Part shown: piece by piece, positions 1 to 4,114 of the stretch
Layout of the letters: the number at the start of each line of letters is the position of its first letter
How positions within the stretch are numbered: position 1 is the stretch's first letter
DNA from: Nitrospira sp.
GTDB lineage: Bacteria; UBA9089; CG2-30-40-21; SBAY01
Assembly (NCBI GenBank): GCA_005239945.1
Contig: SBAY01000006.1
Location: 1-6,814 of the forward strand
Direction of reading: 5' to 3'
Length of the DNA: 6,814 nucleotides
Program-made: the position numbers and the translations under genes
Notes under the pieces: model-generated
What the model saw: only the letters and a program-made list of their open reading frames with translations
Database searches by the model: none
What the model was told of the DNA's origin: nothing

Positions 1-99
1 GACACAGGCGAAGCCTACCCTTTTTAAATTAACATACCATCTTGTACACAAATCGTACCTTAAAAAGAAAAACCCTGAAAATTTACTCTTCAGAACTGA

Positions 100-158
100 T
101 TACCATAAAAAAAACTTGACATTCAAATGAGTTAAGTATATAATGTTACCATAAAAAA
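100..158 (+). repeat. 13-bp direct repeat flanking the first promoter
   Basis: TTACCATAAAAAA occurs at 100-112 and again at 146-158, offset by 46 bp. The first copy ends just before the -35 box. The second covers the expected transcription start, roughly -5 to +8. This is the geometry of an operator pair that could allow looping or cooperative repression. No bound protein can be named; the nucleotidyltransferase/HEPN products downstream are one candidate. The A-rich half is low complexity, so only the TTACCAT part carries much information. Confidence 0.5.
116..144 (+). promoter_or_regulatory. Sigma-70 promoter for the first NTase/HEPN pair
   Basis: A perfect TTGACA (116-121) and a perfect TATAAT (139-144) are separated by 17 bp, the consensus arrangement. 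Transcription should begin near A151, leaving a leader of about 90 nt before the ATG at 241. The leader is AT-rich with only weak hairpin potential around 179-203. Bases 1-115 contain no gene that I can support. Such a strong promoter in front of a toxin-antitoxin-like pair suggests that control comes from repression or from post-translational action. Confidence 0.85.
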
Positions 159-240
159 GTTTTGCTATGTCAATTTCTAAAATTTTATATGTAGATAAAT
201 TTTCTTTATAAAATAGGCTGATGGAGAAAGAAGGTAAGTT

Positions 241-588
241 ATGAAGAAGGACTATGAAAAATATTTAGGAAAAGACGAACAGATAGCCTTGAAGATTTTC
301 ATGGACCAGGTCAAACCCTTTCTGGGAGATAATCTGGTTTCCGTTAAATTGTTTGGTTCTAAGGCAAGAGGTGATTTTGATAAGGAATCTGATATGGATA
401 TCTTATTCATCCTTCATAAAAGAGATTGGGCTACTTCTCACAGAATAACTGTCATTGTCACGGAGATTAATCTTGAGTATAACTGCAATATTTCTCCGAT
501 TATATACACTCAATCTGAATATCAAAAAAATCAACGATTCAATACACTTTTTATTCAAAATTTAAAAAAGGAAGCAATTGCTTTATGA
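241..588 (+). CDS. MNT-type nucleotidyltransferase, antitoxin-like partner of HEPN
   Basis: This is a minimal nucleotidyltransferase of 115 aa, likely the antitoxin-like half of a two-gene module with the HEPN protein that follows. The pol-beta-fold signature GSX10DXD is complete: G39-S40, ten residues, then D51-M-D53, preceded by the usual hydrophobic strand (VKLF). The third acidic residue, often in a VDLV-like strand, is not obvious; the equivalent stretch near 82-89 reads NISPIIYT. I believe this variation is common in NTases paired with UPF0332 HEPN proteins, but it makes the activity uncertain. The ATG is preceded by GAAGG at 230-234 with a 6-nt spacer. The stop overlaps the next start as ATGA, indicating translational coupling. 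It differs clearly from the second NTase at 3147, so the two are not a recent duplication. Confidence 0.88.
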   Translation: MKKDYEKYLGKDEQIALKIFMDQVKPFLGDNLVSVKLFGSKARGDFDKESDMDILFILHKRDWATSHRITVIVTEINLEYNCNISPIIYTQSEYQKNQRFNTLFIQNLKKEAIAL

Positions 589-1028
589 GATCTATACACA
601 TAGACCAGAAAAAGATTGATTTGGCTCGTTACCGACTATCAAAAGCAAATGAACGAATAAAAGCCGCCTCTGGCATGCTAAATCTTTCTCTTTATGGAGA
701 TTCCATTGGCCGTTTCTACTATGCTATCTTTACTTGTGCCAGAGCACTTTTGGCTTTGTTAGGATTAGATAGCCAAAAACACTCTGGAATAATTTCACTC
801 TTTAACCGTTACTGGGTAAAAACTGGAATAATGCCTAAGGAAAGCAGTATTATCATAGCGGATGCCAAACGGGATAGAGAGGCCTCGGATTATAACGATT
901 ATATTAAATTTACCTCTGAAGAAGCCCAATCTCAACTTGTTCAAGCAAAAGAATTTCTTCGGCAAGTCAAAAAAATAGTAGAAGGGGTAATATCTAATGA
1001 GATAAGTCTACCAAAGGTTGAACCTTAA
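585..1028 (+). CDS. HEPN-domain protein, UPF0332 type
   Basis: This 147-aa, mostly helical protein has the layout of the UPF0332/PF05168 HEPN group. A helix with FYYAIFTCARALL (44-56) is followed by a KHSGIISLF segment (65-73) and a C-terminal helix with RDREASDYNDY (96-106). HEPN proteins are often RNase toxins, or bind nucleotides or nucleic acid, and are encoded next to an NTase partner, as here. The canonical RX4-6H ribonuclease motif is not present. The place where it would be expected reads R96/R98 followed by D102-Y103 with no histidine. The protein may therefore be a non-nuclease HEPN or use other residues. It is coupled to the upstream NTase through the ATGA overlap at 585-588. The LysR gene starts 33 bp downstream and may be co-transcribed. 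Confidence 0.85.
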   Translation: MRSIHIDQKKIDLARYRLSKANERIKAASGMLNLSLYGDSIGRFYYAIFTCARALLALLGLDSQKHSGIISLFNRYWVKTGIMPKESSIIIADAKRDREASDYNDYIKFTSEEAQSQLVQAKEFLRQVKKIVEGVISNEISLPKVEP

Positions 1029-1032
1029 AGGT
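1014..1032. promoter_or_regulatory. Overlapping palindromes upstream of the LysR gene (possible operator)
   Basis: AAGGTT-G-AACCTT (1014-1026) is a perfect inverted repeat with a one-base centre. It overlaps a second one, ACCTT-A-AAGGT (1022-1032). Another AAGGT sits at 1048-1052, just before the LysR start. A one-base centre cannot form a stable hairpin, so a dimeric protein-binding site fits better. LysR-type regulators commonly bind dyads near their own start, so autoregulation is a reasonable guess. The element also covers the stop codon of the HEPN gene, so part of it is coding. Confidence 0.35.
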
Positions 1033-1061
1033 AAAATCAAGTAAAGAAAGGTGTATGTTGT

Positions 1062-1976
1062 ATGTTAGACCGTTTTTCTTTAAGAACATTTTATACACTA
1101 TCAAATGAAAAAAACTTTTCTAATACCGCTAATATTTTATGTCTAAGTCAGCCGGCGGTGAGTCATCAAATCCATATATTAGAGGATTATTTGGAGACAA
1201 GGCTTTTTGACCGTATAAAGGGAGAGGTTACTCTGACACCGGCAGGAAAAATTCTTCTTAAATATGCCAAGGAGATTTTAGAGCTTTATCAGCAGGCAGA
1301 AAAAGAAATAGAGGAATTAACTAAAAGTGCACGAGGGAGATTAGTCATTGGTGCCAGTACTACTATTGGTCAATATTTCCTGCCTGCTATCTTAGGTAAA
1401 TTCAAGGAACTCTTCCCTAAAATCGAGATTTTTCTTACCAATGCCAATACGAAAGAGATAACCGCTCAACTCTTACATAATTTAATTGATTTAGGCTTAG
1501 TCGAAGGACCAGTCCAACATAGAGATGTTTTGGTTGAGAAGTTTATCGAAGATGAATTAGTCGTCATTGCTCCATTAAAACATCGTTGGCAGGAAGAAAA
1601 GGAGATAGATTGGGAGGAGTTTAAGAAAGAACCGATTATCATGCGTGAGCAAGGCTCTGGAACTCGAAAGGTGATAGAAGAGATATTGGAAAAAGTGGGG
1701 ATAAAACTGTCTGATTTGAATGTCAAAATGGAATTAGGTAGTTCAGAGGCAATCAAGGCATCGGTAGAAGCAGGATTAGGGATAGGCATTATCTCACAAT
1801 GGGCGGTATTAAAAGAAAAGAAATTGAATTCCTTGAAAATACTCCGGCTAAATGGTGTCAGATTCAAAAGGGATTTTACGGTTATCTTAAAGCATAACCG
1901 CTTTAAAACCAAAACACTGGAACAATTTTTAAACTTCCTCAAGGAATCTAAAATAAATTATTCACAGCTATTTTAG
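1062..1976 (+). CDS. LysR-type transcriptional regulator, CysL-like
   Basis: This 304-aa protein has the usual LysR-family length and is a cytoplasmic DNA-binding regulator. The N-terminal winged helix-turn-helix spans about 5-63, with the recognition region SQPAVSHQIHILE at 29-41 and the conserved RLFDR at 47-51. A linker helix (65-87) leads to a periplasmic-binding-protein-like effector domain from about 92. That domain has GASTTIGQYFLP (97-108) and the anion-pocket motif REQGSGTR (195-202), both typical of the CysL/CysB-like subgroup. The subgroup often senses sulfur or other small anionic metabolites, but the effector here cannot be read from sequence. ATG 1062 follows GAAAGG (1046-1051) at 10 nt; nearby ATG, GTG and TTG codons at 1051-1060 are out of frame. 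LysR targets are often adjacent and divergent, but none is present here, so its regulon is unknown. Confidence 0.92.
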   Translation: MLDRFSLRTFYTLSNEKNFSNTANILCLSQPAVSHQIHILEDYLETRLFDRIKGEVTLTPAGKILLKYAKEILELYQQAEKEIEELTKSARGRLVIGASTTIGQYFLPAILGKFKELFPKIEIFLTNANTKEITAQLLHNLIDLGLVEGPVQHRDVLVEKFIEDELVVIAPLKHRWQEEKEIDWEEFKKEPIIMREQGSGTRKVIEEILEKVGIKLSDLNVKMELGSSEAIKASVEAGLGIGIISQWAVLKEKKLNSLKILRLNGVRFKRDFTVILKHNRFKTKTLEQFLNFLKESKINYSQLF

Positions 1977-1994
1977 AAAAAACAAGAAAAATTC

Positions 1995-2023
1995 TTGACA
2001 GAATAATAAATATATGCTAAAAT
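1995..2023 (+). promoter_or_regulatory. Promoter of the rplM-rpsI operon
   Basis: TTGACA at 1995-2000 and TAAAAT at 2018-2023 are separated by 17 bp. A TG at 2015-2016 makes this an extended -10 promoter (TGCTAAAAT). The start would lie near 2030, leaving a leader of only about 27 nt, which is too short for a complex autoregulatory structure. The -35 box overlaps the 3' side of a small dyad, CAAGAA-AAA-TTCTTG (1983-1997), located just after the LysR stop. That dyad could be an operator or a weak terminator stem, but no T-run follows it. Confidence 0.82.
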
Positions 2024-2056
2024 TATAAGATTATCGAATTCAAGGAGGACAAGGAA

Positions 2057-2488
2057 ATGAAAACTTACATGGCTAAAAAAGAGGATTTACAAAGGAAGTG
2101 GTATGTAATCGATGGTACAAATCAGGTATTAGGCCGTATGGCAACTCGCATAGCTAAAATATTACGGGGAAAGGATAAAGTCATCTTTACCCCTTATGTA
2201 GATACCGGTGACCATGTGGTTGTTATCAATGCCAAAAAGATTAGCTTGAAGGGTAAGAAGGAAGAACAAAAAATTTATTACCATCATACCGGTTATCCAG
2301 GACATTTAAAAAGCGTTCAATATGATAAATTGCTGGCTCAATTTCCAGAAAAGGTAATTAGATTGGCTGTGAAAAGGATGTTACCTAAAGGGGTATTAGG
2401 CAGACAAATGCTTAGAAAATTAGAGATATACCCGAATAACACACATCCTCATCAAGCTCAACAGCCAGAGGTATTGGAAATTCAATAA
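2057..2488 (+). CDS. rplM: 50S ribosomal protein L13
   Basis: L13 is an early-assembly protein of the large ribosomal subunit that binds 23S rRNA. At 143 aa it matches the family size (E. coli has 142). Conserved landmarks are present in order: KTYMAKKED at the N-terminus, WYVIDGTNQVLGRMAT (15-30), HHTGYPGHLK (76-85) and the signature around RMLPKGVLGRQMLRKLEIY (107-125). The start is well fixed by AAGGAGG at 2042-2048, 8 nt before the ATG. It is followed by rpsI, the partner gene found next to it in nearly all bacteria. The gap of 151 bp is unusually long because a repeat element occupies it. Confidence 0.98.
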   Translation: MKTYMAKKEDLQRKWYVIDGTNQVLGRMATRIAKILRGKDKVIFTPYVDTGDHVVVINAKKISLKGKKEEQKIYYHHTGYPGHLKSVQYDKLLAQFPEKVIRLAVKRMLPKGVLGRQMLRKLEIYPNNTHPHQAQQPEVLEIQ

Positions 2489-2529
2489 AGGTAATACCAA
2501 TTTGCCATCAACGGTAAAACAATTATTAA

Positions 2530-2617
2530 ATTTTGGATTTTGGATTTTAGATTTTAGATTGAGGATTGAGGAGATTAGGATTCCTTAATCCAAAATCTAA
2601 AATCCAAAATCCAAAAT
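2530..2617. repeat. Fold-back of 7-bp units between rplM and rpsI
   Basis: The arms are 31 bp, at 2530-2560 and 2587-2617, pair with one mismatch and enclose a 26-nt loop. Each arm is itself a tandem array of heptamers of the type ATTTTGG / ATTTTAG, and the loop continues the period with ATTGAGG units. It lies inside the rplM-rpsI operon and ends only 8 nt before the rpsI Shine-Dalgarno. There is no T-run, so it is not a classical terminator. In RNA it would form a long stem that could stabilise the rplM end or influence rpsI translation. It looks like a dispersed repeat inserted into the operon gap. Confidence 0.9.
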
Positions 2618-2625
2618 CATTAAAG

Positions 2626-2631
2626 AGGAGG
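2626..2631 (+). promoter_or_regulatory. Strong Shine-Dalgarno that fixes the TTG start of rpsI
   Basis: AGGAGG lies 8 nt before the TTG at 2640. This perfect site justifies the non-ATG start: the protein begins AETQYYGTGRRK, exactly where S9 homologues begin. A strong site may compensate for the weaker TTG initiator, and the nearby repeat stem does not sequester it directly. Confidence 0.88.
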
Positions 2632-2639
2632 TTTTTAAA

Positions 2640-3038
2640 TTGGCAGAAACTCAATATTATGGGACTGGTAGAAGAAAAAGGGCAATTGCCTGCGTGCGGC
2701 TTGTTCCTGGAAAAGGGAAAATGGTTGTTAATAAACAGGATATAAAAGATTACTTTGGCGGTAGATTTTTAACCTTTGGACCAATCATAAAACAACCGTT
2801 GATAGCTACCTCAACGATAGATAAGTATGATATTTTAGTTAAGGTAAAAGGTGGTGGTGTGACAGGTCAGGCAGGGGCTATCCGACATGGAATAGCCAGG
2901 GCCCTTTTAGAGGTAAATGCAGAATTAAGGGCAATACTTAAACGGAATGGATTTCTAACTCGGGACCCAAGAGAGCATGAACGGAAAAAATATGGCCTTT
3001 ATGGTAGAAGACGAAGATTCCAGTACTCTAAACGGTGA
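2640..3038 (+). CDS. rpsI: 30S ribosomal protein S9
   Basis: S9 is a small-subunit protein whose C-terminal tail reaches the P-site tRNA. The length of 132 aa is typical. The conserved features are YYGTGRRKRAIA (6-17), the glycine-rich core GGGVTGQAGAIRHGIARAL (71-89), the TRD...ERKKYGL region (108-120) and the basic tail ending in QYSKR, whose last arginine is the tRNA-contacting residue in known ribosomes. It uses a TTG start. Its stop codon (3036-3038) is already within the first unit of a heptamer repeat tract, yet the protein tail is intact. It is probably co-transcribed with rplM; I see no clear terminator after it. Confidence 0.98.
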   Translation: MAETQYYGTGRRKRAIACVRLVPGKGKMVVNKQDIKDYFGGRFLTFGPIIKQPLIATSTIDKYDILVKVKGGGVTGQAGAIRHGIARALLEVNAELRAILKRNGFLTRDPREHERKKYGLYGRRRRFQYSKR

Positions 3039-3068
3039 TCGGTTATCGGTGTTTGGTAATCGGGAATG
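3034..3068 (+). repeat. Degenerate heptamer tract at the end of rpsI
   Basis: Five consecutive 7-bp units can be read: GGTGATC, GGTTATC, GGTGTTT, GGTAATC and GGGAATG. The consensus is roughly GGTNATC. The first unit contains the rpsI stop codon TGA, so the array abuts or overlaps the gene end without changing the conserved S9 C-terminus. The unit sequence differs from the other heptamer loci in this window but the period is the same. Confidence 0.7.
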
Positions 3069-3082
3069 TCGTTGGAGTCAAA

Positions 3083-3125
3083 CCTGAAAAGTAGAATTTA
3101 GAAGGGGTAAATTCTAACTTTCAAG
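3083..3125. repeat. Fold-back repeat upstream of the mntA-like gene
   Basis: The 18-bp arms at 3083-3100 and 3108-3125 pair with three mismatches around a 7-nt loop. The inner 9 bp (TAGAATTTA / TAAATTCTA) pair perfectly. No T-run follows, so it is a poor terminator, although it could protect the 3' end of the rplM-rpsI message. It sits 21 bp before the ATG at 3147, and no convincing promoter for the next gene pair is visible in this gap. Confidence 0.7.
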
Positions 3126-3146
3126 TGACCCTAAAGGTATACAAAG

Positions 3147-3440
3147 ATGAAGACATTTAAAGATGTAGAAAAAATAATCAATAGAAACAAAAAAGAACTT
3201 AGAGAAAAATATGGATTAAAACAGTTGGGAATATTTGGTTCTTATGTCAAAGGAGAACAAAACGAAGGTAGTGATATAGACATGCTTGTAGAAGTAGAAA
3301 GACCTATGGGTTTTATTAAATTTATAAGGCTTGAAAATTACCTTTCACAGATACTTGGTATAAAGGTAGATTTAGTAACTAAAAAGGCACTAAAACCTCA
3401 TATAGGTAGACAAATTTTACAAGAGGTTCAGTATGTCTAA
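3147..3440 (+). CDS. mntA: MntA-type minimal nucleotidyltransferase antitoxin
   Basis: This 97-aa protein is a minimal pol-beta-fold nucleotidyltransferase with the complete MntA signature GSX10DXD (G31-S32, then D43-I-D45). A third acidic residue is D75 in KVDLV. In characterised HepT/MntA modules this enzyme transfers AMP to a tyrosine of the HepT toxin and so neutralises it. The partner gene begins before this one ends (8-nt overlap, 3433-3440), which fits co-translation. The ATG has a modest AAAGG at 3133-3137 with a 9-nt spacer. No strong promoter is visible just upstream, so expression may depend on read-through from rplM-rpsI. Function is assigned from motifs and context; activity is inferred. 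Confidence 0.92.
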   Translation: MKTFKDVEKIINRNKKELREKYGLKQLGIFGSYVKGEQNEGSDIDMLVEVERPMGFIKFIRLENYLSQILGIKVDLVTKKALKPHIGRQILQEVQYV

Positions 3441-3786
3441 GGAAAAAGAAGATAGAGACCTTAAAGATTATTTGAATGACATTTTGGAGATGATTGAAGA
3501 TGTGTATGATTTTACTGAAGGTATGTCTTATGAAGAGTTAGCAAACGATAAAAAAACTTTATATGCAGTTATAAGGTGTTTAGAGGTCTTAGGAGAAGCG
3601 ATAAAGAAAATTCCAAAGCATATAAGAGAAGCGTATCCAGAAATTCCATGGCAAGAGATAGGTGGAATGCGAGATAAACTTATTCACGAGTATTTTGGTG
3701 TAGATATGGAGATAATATGGGATACCATACAGGAGGATTTATCTCCACTTAAAGAAACAGTTACAAAGATAAGCAATGAGTTATAG
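3433..3786 (+). CDS. hepT: HepT-type HEPN ribonuclease toxin (DUF86)
   Basis: This 117-aa helical protein is of the DUF86/HepT family. The active-site motif RX4HXY is intact: R80-DKLI-H85-E-Y87, followed by the family-typical FGVD and IIWDTIQEDL. R and H form the RNase site of the dimer. The tyrosine is the residue that MntA modifies with AMP in the known system. Other landmarks are AVIRCLEVLGEAIKKIP (45-61) and the PEIPWQEIGGMRDKLIHEY region (69-87), both well conserved in HepT. AAGAGG at 3421-3426, 6 nt before the ATG, lies within the mntA coding end. With all key residues present and no frame damage, it looks like a functional toxin kept in check by its neighbour. Confidence 0.94.
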   Translation: MSKEKEDRDLKDYLNDILEMIEDVYDFTEGMSYEELANDKKTLYAVIRCLEVLGEAIKKIPKHIREAYPEIPWQEIGGMRDKLIHEYFGVDMEIIWDTIQEDLSPLKETVTKISNEL

Positions 3787-3807
3787 CAAAATTGTAAAGA
3801 AGGCCTG

Positions 3808-3853
3808 GAAATTGGAAATTAGATCTTCTTTCTATTTTCTAATATCCAATTTC
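3808..3853. repeat. Short fold-back downstream of hepT
   Basis: The 16-bp arms at 3808-3823 and 3838-3853 pair with one mismatch around a 14-nt loop. The left arm is two heptamers, GAAATTG and GAAATTA. It starts 21 bp after the hepT stop. The stem could act as an RNA 3' end, but it is A/T-rich and lacks a following T-run, so I call it a repeat rather than a terminator. Confidence 0.72.
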
Positions 3854-3862
3854 AATATTCTG

Positions 3863-4046
3863 TGAACGGCTATAGTGCCTCTTCAAGATTGAAGAGGTGG
3901 GTAAAAATTTCCTCCTCTCTTCTTGTGGAAGAGGGTAGGGTGAGGGGAGATGGGGGAAGATTATCACCCTTCCCTCAATCCCCTTCCATCAAGGGAGGGA
4001 AAAAACAACTAACCCCTAAAATCAATCTTGAAGAGGTAATAGTTCA
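3863..4046. mobile_element. MITE-like inverted-repeat element, non-coding
   Basis: A perfect 15-bp terminal inverted repeat (CCTCTTCAAGATTGA at 3878-3892, its complement at 4022-4036) is extended outward by weaker matches. These include TGAAC at 3863-3867 against GTTCA at 4042-4046. The interior is strongly purine/pyrimidine-biased and is itself an imperfect palindrome: a G-rich half (about 3911-3957) faces a C-rich half (about 3966-4000). It holds small hairpins such as CTCTTC-TTGTG-GAAGAG and CCCTT-CCATC-AAGGG. No transposase or believable ORF is inside, and target-site duplications are not clear. It occupies most of the 328-bp gap between hepT and leuS. The mobile interpretation is inferred from structure only. 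Confidence 0.6.
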
Positions 4047-4114
4047 GTAATTGTGAGCCATCAATTGAATAGGGACAGAACATTGCAGGTGTGTTTTAAT
4101 TGGAGTGATGGACA

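Noticed and set aside
1..25. Small hairpin AGGC-GAA-GCCT followed by a T-run, as the terminator of an upstream gene
   Set aside because: The stem is only 4 bp and the window begins here, so the upstream context needed to support it is missing.
1466..1942. A long antisense open frame within the LysR gene
   Set aside because: The + strand frame is a clear LysR protein over its whole length. The antisense product shows no recognisable domain and no supporting start signals.
3862..4050. A 62-codon open frame with a GTG start across the hepT-leuS gap
   Set aside because: It lies entirely within the inverted-repeat element, has no Shine-Dalgarno, and its sequence is simply the translation of G/C-rich palindromic DNA.
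4095..4100. TTTAAT as the -10 box of a leuS promoter with TTGAAT (4065-4070) as -35
   Set aside because: The spacer would be 24 bp, too long for a sigma-70 promoter.
4047..4114. A T-box riboswitch leader for leuS
   Set aside because: There is no T-box core sequence, no specifier stem and no terminator/antiterminator pair. The space left after the repeat element is under 70 bp.
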